Shown: in pieces, positions 48,527-59,305 of the stretch | Numbering within the stretch: the stretch's first letter is position 1 | How the letters are laid out: each line of letters starts with the position of its first letter | Assembly (NCBI RefSeq): GCF_002777855.1 | Contig: NZ_MEIK01000029.1 | Span: 219,879-283,878 of the forward strand | Origin: Snodgrassella alvi | GTDB lineage: Bacteria; Pseudomonadota; Gammaproteobacteria; Burkholderiales; Neisseriaceae | DNA length: 64,000 bases | Direction of reading: 5' to 3' | The notes under the pieces: model-generated | Databases searched by the model: none | Told to the model about the DNA's origin: nothing | The model's input: only the letters and a program-made list of their open reading frames with translations | Position numbers and translations under genes: made by a program

Positions 48527-48655
48527 ATCCTGCAATCACAGATTAATTGTGGCAAAATTGTTTAATTCAGTTATCAAATTCGGCAATGTTAAAGAAATAT
48601 ATAGAAAAATTAATAAATTAGCTGAAATTTATTTAACAAAATTTCACAAAATTAC

Positions 48656-48684
48656 TTGACGATATAGTATTAGTTGATTATATT
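48656..48684 (+). promoter_or_regulatory. Sigma70 promoter of the atp operon
   Basis: TTGACG (48656-48661), a 17-bp spacer, and TATATT (48679-48684), then an AAGG ribosome site before atpI at 48722. Near-consensus and ideally spaced; by position it drives the whole ATP synthase operon. Confidence 0.8.
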
Positions 48685-48721
48685 AGCGCAGCTTACCGCA
48701 GTGTTTTTTTAAGGTAACAGA

Positions 48722-49066
48722 ATGAAGTGGATCATGTTCTGGCAAACAGTCATGTTGTTTGCCGCAGTTTGTGTGTCCGCATGGTTGTGGAAATATTCTG
48801 CTATCTGGTCGGCAGTATTGGGTGGACTAAGTTACCTAATACCTACATTATTGGCGATGCTAACCGTCATCGCCGCAAAAAAATTACCGGCGCTATTACC
48901 GGCAACACTATTAATGGCCGAAATCAGCAAAATTCTCATGATATGCCTAATGATGTTGCTGGCTTACGTGTGCTATTCCGCAGTTAACTGGTTTGCTTTC
49001 CTGACAGGACTTATACTGGTCAGTCAGGCTGGATTGTTCACATTTAGAAAAAGATTGTTACTATGA
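48722..49066 (+). CDS. atpI: ATP synthase subunit I
   Basis: 114-residue small membrane protein with four hydrophobic segments, first gene of the atp operon. WSAVLGGLSYLIPTLLAM near residue 30 and a basic C-terminus fit AtpI, which assists c-ring assembly or magnesium uptake. Its stop overlaps the atpB start by 4 bp. Confidence 0.88.
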   Translation: MKWIMFWQTVMLFAAVCVSAWLWKYSAIWSAVLGGLSYLIPTLLAMLTVIAAKKLPALLPATLLMAEISKILMICLMMLLAYVCYSAVNWFAFLTGLILVSQAGLFTFRKRLLL

Positions 49067-49923
49067 GCGGCACAGAGATGACTCCGGGCGAATATATCAG
49101 CCATCACTTAATCAATTACACTCAGAAATCACCAGATTACCAGACCAATATGGTTGATTTCTCGTTTCTTAATCTGGATACCTTATTTTTTTCCATACTG
49201 ACTGGCATCATCGCCTCAGCTATTCTGTTTGTAGCAGCTCGTCGTATGAGAGTAGGTGTACCTACCCGTTTTCAAGCCGCCGTCGAACTACTAATTGAAT
49301 TTGTGGGTGGTATCTGCAAAGATATGGTTCACAATGAGAAATCCCGAAAAACCATTGCTCCTCTGGGCTTAACTGTATTCATGTGGATTCTCTTCATGAA
49401 TATTATGGATCTGCTACCTGTAGATTTGTTGCCTTGGGCATGGCAGCATGCTACGGGTGATCATCATGCGTTTCTGCGCGTTGTTCCCACGGCTGACCTG
49501 AATACCACCATGGCAATGGCGATATCTGTTTTGTTTCTGTGTATCGTTTACAATATCAAAATCAAAGGATTGGGTGGCTGGATACACGAATTATTCAGTG
49601 CACCGTTTGGTAACAAAATTTGGTTGTTCATCCCTAATTTTCTGATGAATATCATCGAATTTTTCTCCAAGACCCTGTCTCATGGTATGCGACTATTTGG
49701 TAACATGTATGCCGGTGAAATTTTATTTATGGTGATCGCTCTAATGGGTGGTGCCTGGGGTATGTCCGGTGCTGCAGGCGTAAGCGATGTGGTTTTATTC
49801 ATTCTCCAGATTGTTGCAGGTTTGGCTTGGGCCATATTCCACATTTTGGTCATTGCTTTACAGGCATATCTCTTTATGGTGCTGACCTTTGTATATTTGG
49901 GTCAGGCTCACGATTCCCATTAA
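49063..49923 (+). CDS. atpB: ATP synthase Fo subunit a
   Basis: 286-residue membrane subunit forming the proton half-channels against the c ring. The essential arginine is in SHGMRLFGNMYAGE (about residue 210), with FMWILFMNIMDLLPVDLLP and LQAYLFMVLTFVYLGQA typical of proteobacterial AtpB. Translation is coupled to atpI by a 4-bp overlap. Confidence 0.96.
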   Translation: MSGTEMTPGEYISHHLINYTQKSPDYQTNMVDFSFLNLDTLFFSILTGIIASAILFVAARRMRVGVPTRFQAAVELLIEFVGGICKDMVHNEKSRKTIAPLGLTVFMWILFMNIMDLLPVDLLPWAWQHATGDHHAFLRVVPTADLNTTMAMAISVLFLCIVYNIKIKGLGGWIHELFSAPFGNKIWLFIPNFLMNIIEFFSKTLSHGMRLFGNMYAGEILFMVIALMGGAWGMSGAAGVSDVVLFILQIVAGLAWAIFHILVIALQAYLFMVLTFVYLGQAHDSH

Positions 49924-49975
49924 GGGTAATTTATTTATTGTAGTATTCTTTTCTTTTATTTAAGGAGTGAAGTAA

Positions 49976-50206
49976 ATGGGTGGTTTAATCGCTATCGCTT
50001 GTGGTTTGATGATTGGTATTTCTGCCATGGGTGCATCTATCGGTATCGGTATGCTGGGCGCAAAATACATGGAATCTTCTGCCCGTCAGCCAGAATTAAT
50101 GAACTCATTGCTGGGTAAATTCTTCATTATCATGGGTATGATTGATGCTGCGTTCATTATCTCTCTAGGCGTATCATTCTTGTACTTCGCCAAAATCGGC
50201 GGCTGA
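49976..50206 (+). CDS. atpE: ATP synthase Fo subunit c
   Basis: 76 residues, two transmembrane helices around a polar loop. GASIGIGMLGAKYMESSARQPE and the second helix with the proton-carrying acid in GMIDAAFIISLGVSFLYF identify the c subunit (DCCD-binding). The acid is Asp and the first helix lacks sodium-ligand residues I can point to, so proton coupling is likely. Strong AAGGAG-type ribosome site, fitting high c-ring stoichiometry. Confidence 0.96.
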   Translation: MGGLIAIACGLMIGISAMGASIGIGMLGAKYMESSARQPELMNSLLGKFFIIMGMIDAAFIISLGVSFLYFAKIGG

Positions 50207-50270
50207 TAAACTTAGATTTGCTGGTTGTTAACTGTATTAATTAATAAACACAAATTCTAAAGGTTTAATC

Positions 50271-50741
50271 GTGAATATCAACGCAACCCTAATTGCACAA
50301 GTACTTGTTTTTGTCATGTTTGTGCTATTTACGATGAAATTCGTATGGCCACCCATCGTCAAAGTACTTGATGCCCGTGCCGACAAAATTGCCGAAGGTT
50401 TGGCTGCTGCCGAACGTGGAAAAAACGATTTTGCTCAGGCGGAAAAACGTGTTGCTGATATCTTGGCCGAGGGTCGCAGTCAGGTCTCCGAAATGGTGGC
50501 CAATGCGGAAAAGCGTGCCGCGCAGATTGTTGAGGATGCCAAAACACAGGCATCCGAAGAAGCTGCCCGTATCATGGCTCAGGCAAAAGCTGATGTAGAG
50601 CAGGAAGCTAACCGGGCCCGTGAAGCACTGCGGCAGCAGGTAGCAGATTTGGTTGTAAAAGGTGCCGAATCTATCCTGCGCAGTGAAGTTAATCCTTCAC
50701 GTCACGCTGATTTACTGGCGAACCTGAAACAGGAGCTGTAA
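50271..50741 (+). CDS. atpF: ATP synthase Fo subunit b
   Basis: 156 residues: one N-terminal membrane helix ([24 protein letters not shown]) and a long Ala/Glu-rich helical stalk that dimerises to hold F1. Starts with GTG at 50271 behind an AAAGG ribosome site. Stop is 4 bp before atpH. Confidence 0.95.
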   Translation: MNINATLIAQVLVFVMFVLFTMKFVWPPIVKVLDARADKIAEGLAAAERGKNDFAQAEKRVADILAEGRSQVSEMVANAEKRAAQIVEDAKTQASEEAARIMAQAKADVEQEANRAREALRQQVADLVVKGAESILRSEVNPSRHADLLANLKQEL

Positions 50742-50745
50742 TCCC

Positions 50746-51282
50746 ATGGCTGAGTTCGCAACCATAGCCAGACCTTATGCCAAGGCATTGTTTAGTCTGG
50801 CGCAAGAACAGAATCAGATTGAGTCTTGGTTGGACGAACTGAAAACACTGGCTGAAATCATACTGCAACCGAAAGTGCAGTTACTAATAGATGAGCCGGA
50901 ATGCGAATACACTGAAAAGGCAAAAGAAATCCTGTCTTTAGTGGATTTTACGCCCGCAGAAGATTTGAGAAACTTCATTTTTGTGCTGGCGCAGAACAAA
51001 CGCTTAACAGTTTTGCCAGAAATTTATACGTTATTCCAAGACTATGCTTTGTCCCTTAACGACATAAAAGAAGCCACCGTATACACAGCTTACCCTATTG
51101 ATAAAGCGCAGTTTGCACAAGTAGTAGTGGATCTGGAAGCCCATTTCAACACACGGTTGAAAGCGCATCAGGTGGTTGCCCCAGAATTAATTGGTGGCAT
51201 AAAAGTAGAAGTTGGTGACCGAGTATTGGATTTGTCGGTGCAGGGTAGATTAAACAGCCTGCATACGGCATTGATGAATTAG
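50746..51282 (+). CDS. atpH: ATP synthase F1 subunit delta
   Basis: 178 residues. [18 protein letters not shown] at the N-terminus and [27 protein letters not shown] near the C-terminus are the standard delta signatures. It joins the b stalk to alpha subunits. Only 4 bp after atpF. Confidence 0.95.
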   Translation: MAEFATIARPYAKALFSLAQEQNQIESWLDELKTLAEIILQPKVQLLIDEPECEYTEKAKEILSLVDFTPAEDLRNFIFVLAQNKRLTVLPEIYTLFQDYALSLNDIKEATVYTAYPIDKAQFAQVVVDLEAHFNTRLKAHQVVAPELIGGIKVEVGDRVLDLSVQGRLNSLHTALMN

Positions 51283-51292
51283 GAGAGTTTTC

Positions 51293-52840
51293 ATGCAGCT
51301 TAATCCTGCTGAAATTAGCGATTTGATTAAAGCTAAAATCGCAAACCTGAACGTAGATACAGAATTACGTACCCGTGGTACCGTAATGTCTGTAACTGAC
51401 GGGATTGTGCGCGTACATGGCTTGTCAGACGTGATGCAAGGTGAAATGCTCGAGTTTCCCGGCAATACATTTGGTCTCGCCATGAACCTGGAGCGCGATT
51501 CTGTAGGTGCCGTGATTCTGGGCGAATCCGAACACATTAAAGAAGGTGACGAAGTTACCTGTACTGGGCGTATTCTGGAGGTGCCAGTAGGCCGTGAGCT
51601 GGTAGGACGCGTCGTAGATGCACTGGGTCGCCCCATTGATGGTAAGGGACCGATTAATGCTACACATACTGCTCCGGTAGAAAAAATTGCTCCGGGTGTA
51701 ATTGCACGTCAATCTGTTGATCAGCCAATGCAAACCGGTCTGAAAGCCATTGATTCAATGGTGCCTATTGGCCGTGGACAGCGTGAATTAATTATCGGTG
51801 ACCGTCAGACAGGTAAAACAGCCGTGGCTCTGGATGCTATTGTTAACCAGAAAGATACCGGCGTAATCTGTATATACGTAGCCATCGGGCAGAAAGCTTC
51901 TTCCATAGCTAGTGTAGTGCGCAAACTGGAAGAACATGGTGCGATGGATCATACCATTATTGTAGCAGCTACTGCCTCTGAAGCAGCTGCGCTGCAATAT
52001 ATCGCTCCGTATGCTGGTTGTAGTATGGGTGAATTCTTCCGTGATAATGGTGAAGATGCCCTGATTGTCTATGATGACTTGTCCAAACAGGCCGTAGCCT
52101 ATCGTCAAATTTCCCTGCTATTGCGCCGTCCACCTGGCCGCGAAGCTTATCCGGGTGACGTATTCTATCTGCACTCACGTCTGCTAGAACGTGCTTCCCG
52201 TATTAACGCACATGAAGTAGAAGAGCTGACCAAAGGTGCAGTAAAAGGCAAAACCGGTTCATTAACTGCATTGCCAATTATTGAAACACAGGCTGGTGAC
52301 GTGTCTGCATTTGTACCGACCAATGTAATTTCCATTACTGACGGGCAGATATTCCTAGAAACCGATCTGTTTAACTCCGGTATTCGTCCGGCCATTAATG
52401 CTGGTATCTCTGTATCCCGCGTAGGTGGTGCTGCTCAGACTAAAGTTATCAAAAAACTGGGTGGTGGTATTCGTCTGGCATTGGCTCAGTATCGAGAACT
52501 TGCGGCGTTTTCTCAGTTTGCTTCTGATTTGGACGAAGCAACACGCAAACAGTTGCGTCATGGTGAAGTTGTGACTGAACTGATGAAACAGAAACAGTTC
52601 AGCACGTTGAGTACAGGTGAAATGGCACTAACTCTGTGGGCAATCAATAATGGCTCATATGATGATGTTCCTGTGTCCAAGGCATTGAATTTTGAGTCAG
52701 AATTTTTGGGCTATGTGCGTACTCAGTGTCCAAATGTATTACAGGACATCGATGCCACCGGTGCATTAAGCGATGACAATGCCAAAGCATTGGACAACGC
52801 CATGAAGACCTTCAAATCGTCTTACGGCTATCAGGCGTAA
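51293..52840 (+). CDS. atpA: ATP synthase F1 subunit alpha
   Basis: 515 residues, normal length. P-loop [13 protein letters not shown] (about residues 169-181), VLYVAI-like [13 protein letters not shown], and the ATPase alpha/beta signature [14 protein letters not shown]. Non-catalytic nucleotide-binding subunit. AGGAG-type ribosome site ahead of the ATG. Confidence 0.97.
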   Translation: MQLNPAEISDLIKAKIANLNVDTELRTRGTVMSVTDGIVRVHGLSDVMQGEMLEFPGNTFGLAMNLERDSVGAVILGESEHIKEGDEVTCTGRILEVPVGRELVGRVVDALGRPIDGKGPINATHTAPVEKIAPGVIARQSVDQPMQTGLKAIDSMVPIGRGQRELIIGDRQTGKTAVALDAIVNQKDTGVICIYVAIGQKASSIASVVRKLEEHGAMDHTIIVAATASEAAALQYIAPYAGCSMGEFFRDNGEDALIVYDDLSKQAVAYRQISLLLRRPPGREAYPGDVFYLHSRLLERASRINAHEVEELTKGAVKGKTGSLTALPIIETQAGDVSAFVPTNVISITDGQIFLETDLFNSGIRPAINAGISVSRVGGAAQTKVIKKLGGGIRLALAQYRELAAFSQFASDLDEATRKQLRHGEVVTELMKQKQFSTLSTGEMALTLWAINNGSYDDVPVSKALNFESEFLGYVRTQCPNVLQDIDATGALSDDNAKALDNAMKTFKSSYGYQA

Positions 52841-52864
52841 ACGTGTCATTGAAAGGAGTCTGAA

Positions 52865-53740
52865 ATGGCAGTAGGAAAAGAGATTCTCACCCGAATTCGC
52901 AGTGTTCAAAATACCCAAAAGATCACTAAAGCGATGCAGATGGTGTCAACCTCTAAAATGCGGAAGACTCAGGAACGGATGCGTCAGGCGCGTCCGTATG
53001 CCGATAAAATTCGTCTGGTGATGAGCCATCTGGCACAAACCCATTCTAATCACAACGTCCCGCTGTTGCGCAGTAATAATGACAGTAAGCGAGTAGGATT
53101 TATTGTAATTACGACTGATAAAGGACTATGTGGTGGTCTGAATGCCAATATCCTCAAAGCATTCTTCAGTAAAGTACAAGAATGCAATCAGCAGGGGCTT
53201 GAGGCCGAAGTTGTATGTCTCGGCAGTAAAGGACTGGCCGCCTGTAACCGAGTGGGTTTGAATGTCATTGCCAGTGCTGTGGGTCTAGGTGATACACCTA
53301 GAGTGGCTACATTGCTGGGTCCGTTAACGGAAATTTTTCAGCGTTATGCAGAAGGTAAACTGGATGCCATTTATCTGGTTTATGCCGGCTTTATCAATAC
53401 CATGCGTCAGGAACCGCGTCTGGAAACACTGCTGCCCATCGGGCAGAATGTTCTGGATCAGGTATCTGAAAGTAAGGAATACAGCTGGGAATATGTATAC
53501 GAACCCTCGCCACAACAGGTGCTGGAATTTTTAGTCCGCCGTTATTTAGAGTCTGTGGTTTATCAGGCCTTATCTGAAAATATGGCTGCCGAGCAGGCTG
53601 CGCGTATGGTAGCGATGAAAGCTGCTACCGATAATGCAAGCAATGCCATTAAAGAATTGCGTCTGGTGTATAACAAATCGCGTCAGGCAGCGATTACCAC
53701 AGAGTTGTCAGAAATTGTGGCCGGTGCTGCTGCTGTTTAA
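52865..53740 (+). CDS. atpG: ATP synthase F1 subunit gamma
   Basis: 291 residues forming the central rotor. N-terminal RIRSVQNTQKITKAMQMVSTSK and C-terminal AARMVAMKAATDNASNAIKELRLVYNKSRQAAIT are diagnostic coiled-coil ends; ITTDKGLCGGLNANIL lies in the middle. GGAG ribosome site. Confidence 0.97.
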   Translation: MAVGKEILTRIRSVQNTQKITKAMQMVSTSKMRKTQERMRQARPYADKIRLVMSHLAQTHSNHNVPLLRSNNDSKRVGFIVITTDKGLCGGLNANILKAFFSKVQECNQQGLEAEVVCLGSKGLAACNRVGLNVIASAVGLGDTPRVATLLGPLTEIFQRYAEGKLDAIYLVYAGFINTMRQEPRLETLLPIGQNVLDQVSESKEYSWEYVYEPSPQQVLEFLVRRYLESVVYQALSENMAAEQAARMVAMKAATDNASNAIKELRLVYNKSRQAAITTELSEIVAGAAAV

Positions 53741-53764
53741 GCAGTACAGGTCAAATAAACTTAG

Positions 53765-55171
<1,407 letters not shown>

Positions 55172-55181
55172 GGAGCGCTTG

Positions 55182-55604
55182 ATGAGTACCATGCAAGTGG
55201 AAGTGGTGAGTAACGAAGAAAACATCTATTCAGGTGAAGCCAGCTTTGTAGTTGTGCCGACTCTGGAAGGTGAGCTAGGTATTTACCCTCGCCATGAACC
55301 CATTATGAGCTTGGTGCGTCCTGGTGCTCTTCGTTTGACCGTACCTGACCAGAAAGAAGAAATTCTGGTAGCAGTATCAGGCGGTGTTCTGGAAGTACAG
55401 CCGAATAAGCTTACGCTTTTGGCAGATGTGGCCGTTCGCAGTGAAGAAATGGATCAGCAGCGTGCCGAAGAAGCCAAAAAAGCAGCCGAATCCGGTATCC
55501 ATGAGGCCAAGGATGATGTTTCACTGGCCAAAGCTCATGTGGCTTTAGCTGCGGCGATTGCTCAACTGAAAACTCTGGATTACCTGCGCACTCATCGAAA
55601 ATAA
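55182..55604 (+). CDS. atpC: ATP synthase F1 subunit epsilon
   Basis: 140 residues. N-terminal beta-sandwich (MQVEVVSNEENIYSGEASFVVVPTLEGELGIYPRHEP) and C-terminal helical hairpin (AEEAKKAAESGIHEAKDD...). Inhibits ATP hydrolysis and links the rotor to the c ring. ATG at 55182 has AGGAG at 55171; the frame's TTG at 55179 is not needed. Last gene of the operon. Confidence 0.95.
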   Translation: MSTMQVEVVSNEENIYSGEASFVVVPTLEGELGIYPRHEPIMSLVRPGALRLTVPDQKEEILVAVSGGVLEVQPNKLTLLADVAVRSEEMDQQRAEEAKKAAESGIHEAKDDVSLAKAHVALAAAIAQLKTLDYLRTHRK

Positions 55605-55654
55605 CATTGATTGATATAATCAGATAAATAATCTGATTGTAATAAAAAATGTTT

Positions 55655-55681
55655 TAAGCCCGAGCATTGCTCGGGCTTTTC
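55655..55681 (+). terminator. Intrinsic terminator of the atp operon
   Basis: AGCCCGAGC (55657-55665) and GCTCGGGCT (55669-55677) form a perfect 9-bp GC-rich stem with an ATT loop, followed by TTT. It is about 50 bp after the atpC stop. Confidence 0.9.
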
Positions 55682-55952
55682 TATTACTTAAGTTCAACCA
55701 TGAGAAAATATTTCTCAGTATAATGTTTTAAACTTCAAAGTATATGTCATTTATAAATTAATGATAAGAGCTGATACATCAAAAGAAATCATTGAGACCA
55801 GTAAACAAATATTTAATTGTAATAAAAATACTATAAACTTTTTAAAAGCTTATTGATACGGTATTGATCTGTAAAATGCACTATTAAATAATAAGTTAAA
55901 CTAATTCAGTAATTATTGTTGATTTCTGCAGTAACAAATTAAATTGATATGC

Positions 55953-55983
55953 AAAAAGCAAAAGTATAAAGCTTTTGCTTTCG
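55953..55983 (-). terminator. Intrinsic terminator of the SDR gene
   Basis: AAGCAAAAG (55956-55964) pairs with CTTTTGCTT (55972-55980) around a 7-nt loop. Read leftward, the stem is followed by a T-run, 38 bp after the SDR stop. Confidence 0.7.
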
Positions 55984-56018
55984 TATTTACTACAAATATT
56001 GTATTCCAGATAATTTGA

Positions 56019-56762
56019 TTAAGCTTGTTTAGTTGGATAGATAGTCAGCTCACTAATATTGGTATCTTCGGGCTGCTCAATGGCAAAGTTAACAGCACGA
56101 GCAATGGCATCAGGGCTGATGCCAACCTGATTGTATAATTGAGTCATACTTTGCAGCACATTTGCATCAGAAATACTTTGTAACAGCTCTGTGTTGATCG
56201 CTGCAGGATACAAAGTAGTAGTACGGATATTAGTTTGTTCAGTGGCACTTTCCTGCCGAATAACTTCCATCAGATTACGTACGGCAAATTTAGTTGCGCC
56301 ATAAACACCACAGCCCATGAAGCTTTTCAAGCCAGCAATTGAAGAGGTAGTAATGATATGGCCAGATTTCTGTTTCGTGAAAATAGGCATGACCGCAGCA
56401 ATTCCATTTAGCACACCCTTCAGATTAATATCAATCATATTATTCCAATCGTTTGTCTGAAGAGCACTGATAGGGGAGTTGGGCATAATACCGGCGTTAT
56501 TAAATATCACATCTACACCCTGAAAATGTTTTTTAGCCAGCTCAACTAATGCATGCATCTCTACCGGCTGGCGCACATCTGTAACTTGATAAACGGCCTC
56601 GCCGCCAGACTGAGTAATCTGTTGTTGTAGTTGTTGAAGTTGTGATTCGCGGCGCGCAGCAAGTACGACTTTTGCTCCGTTTTGAGCTAGTAAGCGTGCA
56701 GTTGCTGCGCCAATACCTGATGATGCACCGGTTATGATGACTACTTTATTTTGAACAGCCAT
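56019..56762 (-). CDS. Short-chain dehydrogenase/reductase
   Basis: 247-residue classical SDR. Cofactor motif ITGASSGIGAATARLL (TGxxxGIG), NNAGIMPNSPISAL, catalytic Ser in TTSSIAGLKS, and YGATKFAVRNLMEVI (YxxxK). The Arg-rich AARRESQ after the second strand suggests NADP preference. Substrate unknown. It lies 180 bp downstream of the CMD-family gene on the same strand, so it may be part of the same stress-response unit. Confidence 0.88.
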   Translation of the reverse strand: MAVQNKVVIITGASSGIGAATARLLAQNGAKVVLAARRESQLQQLQQQITQSGGEAVYQVTDVRQPVEMHALVELAKKHFQGVDVIFNNAGIMPNSPISALQTNDWNNMIDINLKGVLNGIAAVMPIFTKQKSGHIITTSSIAGLKSFMGCGVYGATKFAVRNLMEVIRQESATEQTNIRTTTLYPAAINTELLQSISDANVLQSMTQLYNQVGISPDAIARAVNFAIEQPEDTNISELTIYPTKQA

Positions 56763-56942
56763 GTTTTACTCCTTTGATTAGTTCCGTTTAGTGCTCAAAC
56801 ACCGATTGCTGTTTTGTTAAGATTAAATGACAGGTATATAAATATTAGCTGGCAAATTAGCTATAGTGTCTGAGCTTAAGTTTGACCAGGGAAAAATTTC
56901 AAAATTATCAAATACCTGAATACATTTGAAGTTTAGCGCAAA

Positions 56943-57269
56943 TTATTTTTCATTGTCTTGATAAATTTGCTTGGCTAGATTAAATGCAGACCAAGCCTTC
57001 GGCCAGCCCACATAAAAGGACAGATGAGTAATAATTTCAACAATTTCATCTTTGGTGATGCCATTTTGTTTGCCAATATTCAGATGGGCACTTAATTGCT
57101 CGAAATTACCGGCACTGATTAATGCTGCAATAGTAATCATGCTGCGCTGATGTGCTGGTAATTGTTGTTCTCGTGACCAAACTTCACCAAATAAAACATC
57201 ATCATTAAAATGAGCAAACTGAGGTGCAAATTCGCCTAAAAGTTCATGACCTGCTGTCTGTTTTTTCAT
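56943..57269 (-). CDS. Carboxymuconolactone decarboxylase family protein
   Basis: 108-residue AhpD-like fold protein. PQFAHFNDDVLFGEVWSREQ, RSMITIAALISAGNFEQLSAHLNIGKQNGITKDEIVEIITHLSFYVGWPKAWSAFN follows the CMD domain. There is no CxxC motif, so it is not an AhpD-type peroxidase partner; it may be a gamma-carboxymuconolactone-like or redox accessory protein. It starts 24 bp after the cupin gene and is cotranscribed with it. Confidence 0.85.
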   Translation of the reverse strand: MKKQTAGHELLGEFAPQFAHFNDDVLFGEVWSREQQLPAHQRSMITIAALISAGNFEQLSAHLNIGKQNGITKDEIVEIITHLSFYVGWPKAWSAFNLAKQIYQDNEK

Positions 57270-57293
57270 TGCCGTACTCCTGTAGATTAAAAA

Positions 57294-57692
57294 TTACAGA
57301 GCGTTGTAATCGCTGCTTGCTACGGGTTCCAGCCATTCGCTTTGACCTTTGGTAATGGCCACATGACTGAACCAACTATCTTTCGTTGCTCCATGCCAAT
57401 GTTTGACTCCCGCATGAATAACCACTACATCGCCAGGATTAAGTAATTGTGCCGGTTTGCCTGCTTCTTGATACCAACCCTGACCGGCAGTAGCAAGTAA
57501 AATTTGATAGCCATTCATATGCTTGTGCCAATGGTTGTGGCAGCCAGGCTCGAAAGTAACATTGCTAACGTCTACATCGATATTGTCATCAATAGCAGCC
57601 AGATTAGCTAAATAGCTCTGACCAATAAAATATTGAGCATAATTGATATTTTCTTCACCTAGTGGAAAGATTTGTTTAAATGATGAATTCAT
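57294..57692 (-). CDS. Cupin-domain protein
   Basis: 132-residue single cupin. It has VTFEPGCHNHWHKHMNGYQIL (metal-binding histidines) and GDVVVIHAGVKHWHGATKDSWFSHVA (second cupin motif). Cupin, CMD-family and SDR genes often travel together in bacteria and are often stress-induced. First gene of the operon, behind a MerR-type promoter at 57723. Confidence 0.87.
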   Translation of the reverse strand: MNSSFKQIFPLGEENINYAQYFIGQSYLANLAAIDDNIDVDVSNVTFEPGCHNHWHKHMNGYQILLATAGQGWYQEAGKPAQLLNPGDVVVIHAGVKHWHGATKDSWFSHVAITKGQSEWLEPVASSDYNAL

Positions 57693-57722
57693 GGTTTTTA
57701 TCTTGAAATGTTTTGATGATTA

Positions 57723-57753
57723 AGTATAAAACTTCAAGTTCACTTTAATTCAA
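57723..57753 (-). promoter_or_regulatory. MerR-family-type promoter of the cupin operon
   Basis: On the minus strand: -35 TTGAAT (57753-57748), a 19-bp spacer, -10 TATACT (57728-57723). The spacer holds an imperfect dyad with ACTTGAA and TTGAAGT ends. Long 19-bp spacers with a central dyad are the hallmark of promoters activated by MerR-family regulators. The regulator gene is not in the window. Confidence 0.6.
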
Positions 57754-57867
57754 GTATTTTTTATTGAGCAAATATTTTATGGATTAATCACCATTTTTAA
57801 TCTAAACATATTAGTAGGCGACAACACATTTCAATATGTTGATGTACTTCCAATTTCTAAGATGCTT

Positions 57868-58200
57868 TTATATTGTCAAAGCGTACTTTAATAATTGCGT
57901 AGATTTACCCCACAGCTGATAGCAGCATGCCCATACAATGTGGCCGTCTTCATCAGTGAGTTCTTCTGGGGCACCGTTGACATCGGTGTGGTAGTACAGC
58001 ACTTTTTGTTCCGTACCGGTGGTGGTCTCCACTCTGGCTAAGGGTTCATAGCCGCTTTCATCAGTGTAGATATAGACGCTTTTGCTTCTGTCGGTACGGG
58101 TTTCCTGAATCATTCTTAGTCCGTCCCACAGGAAGTGGGTACGGCCGTGTGCGTCGTAAATGTATTACAGGCCACGGAAGTGGAATAAGTTGTAAGCAGC
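57868..58200 (-). pseudogene. Decayed rhs core remnant
   Basis: About 300 bp match the rhs core of the main gene (63020-63500 region). On the minus strand the frame reads LLHFRGL, a TAA at 58167-58165 (CAA to TAA), YIYDAHGRTH, then jumps straight to FLWDGLRMIQETRT. It ends shortly after QLWGK in unrelated sequence. The segment normally between GRTH and FLWDG is missing. No toxin tip or immunity gene follows. It is the far end of the rhs array and clearly non-functional. Confidence 0.85.
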
Positions 58201-58375
58201 CAACAATGTTCTAAATATTATGATAACTGTTTTAGTAGTGGCGGTTGATATTGCCCAAAAAAGTTATTGTAGTAATCATAAATTATATAATATTTTGTTT
58301 TTTAATATAAATTTCTTATTAAAATTTGATGGTATCTTTATGTTAGGGATTACTCATAATAATATAATTTTCACA

Positions 58376-58678
58376 TTATTTTGAATATTTCATTTTTACT
58401 AAAATGTCCCCTGTATTTAATCTTATTTTATTATTTTCGTAAATATATTCTATCCATAATTCTTTATTATCTGATTCACAATCATTCATTACTCTATATT
58501 CAGAATATCCTGTATACGTGTTTATTAGTGGAATTATTTTTTCCACTTTTCCTTCAATTTTATTTTGCGATAAATAAACAGTAAGTTGTTTTAACAAATA
58601 TAGTTTTAAATATAATTCTTTATTATTTCCATTTAATGAATTAATTTCATTTTCAATAAAGCTGATAATTTTTTGCAT
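58376..58678 (-). CDS. Putative immunity protein of orphan rhs cassette C
   Basis: About 100 residues, acidic and lysine-rich, no recognised family. Starts with ATG at 58678 one base after the toxin-tip stop, with a GAGAGG ribosome site inside the toxin gene end. Position directly 3' of an Rhs tip, small size and AT-rich composition are what is expected of a cognate immunity gene. The inhibitory activity is inferred. Confidence 0.6.
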   Translation of the reverse strand: MQKIISFIENEINSLNGNNKELYLKLYLLKQLTVYLSQNKIEGKVEKIIPLINTYTGYSEYRVMNDCESDNKELWIEYIYENNKIRLNTGDILVKMKYSK

Positions 58679-58679
58679 A

Positions 58680-59228
58680 TTACCTCTCAATATAAATAGT
58701 TATTTTTTCACCATTTGGTGTTAAAACATTAATATGTGGTACTGTTTTATGAGGATGGCCATCTGGTAATCCCTCATGTCCATATAAAACACCATTTTTA
58801 TTAAATTGGTAATCTTTATGGTATACAGCAGTTTTGTTTTTTTCTAAAGGTCTAAGTTTAAATTCTTTCTTTTGTTTAGATGTTTTGTCTGTCGATTTAT
58901 TCTCGGCTTCGGTAACTTTTCGGGTGTTATTAAAAGCGCCATATAATACTTGATCGGCTTCTTTAAATGAATTAACACTTACATCTTTTCCTGATTGTGC
59001 TTCTTTTATTTTTTTATTCAGTTTTGAGTTGTTAGCTACATTACACAACCCCCACGGATCAACCCACATCAAGCCATTAGGCGCATACTGATACAAATTA
59101 AACCCACCCAGCAACCCAATCGGGTCCGGCTGCGTGAATCTGCCTATATCAGGGTCATAGTACCTGAAAGTATTGTAATGTAAGCCCGTTTCTCTGTCTA
59201 AATACTGCCCCTGATACCTTAGGTTCTT
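58680..59228 (-). CDS. Orphan rhs C-terminal cassette C (core end plus toxin tip)
   Basis: Open frame with no proper start. About 60 residues of rhs core ([20 protein letters not shown], then [20 protein letters not shown], ending VDPWG) are followed by a unique tip of about 120 residues. The tip has [28 protein letters not shown], and a His-rich [23 protein letters not shown] ending. The frame is closed by a stop just upstream of the core part, so it is a displaced tip, not a full effector. The tip's family is not certain. A downstream immunity gene follows immediately. Confidence 0.7.
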   Translation of the reverse strand, partial: KNLRYQGQYLDRETGLHYNTFRYYDPDIGRFTQPDPIGLLGGFNLYQYAPNGLMWVDPWGLCNVANNSKLNKKIKEAQSGKDVSVNSFKEADQVLYGAFNNTRKVTEAENKSTDKTSKQKKEFKLRPLEKNKTAVYHKDYQFNKNGVLYGHEGLPDGHPHKTVPHINVLTPNGEKITIYIER

Positions 59229-59305
59229 TTATATCTTAGTATGTAAAATCTTTTGTAAAAGCCAAGTCTGCCTTAAAGTTTAAAAATATACTTTTTATTC
59301 TCAAA

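Larger units (their letters stand above)
55605..56018. other. Intergenic region between atpC and the SDR gene
   Basis: 414 bp between convergent genes, bounded by the two terminators described separately. The middle part (about 55690-55950) is AT-rich, and I see no gene or RNA in it. Confidence 0.5.

Noticed and set aside
51425..52395. Minus-strand open frames opposite atpA
   Set aside because: Antisense shadows within conserved atpA codons.
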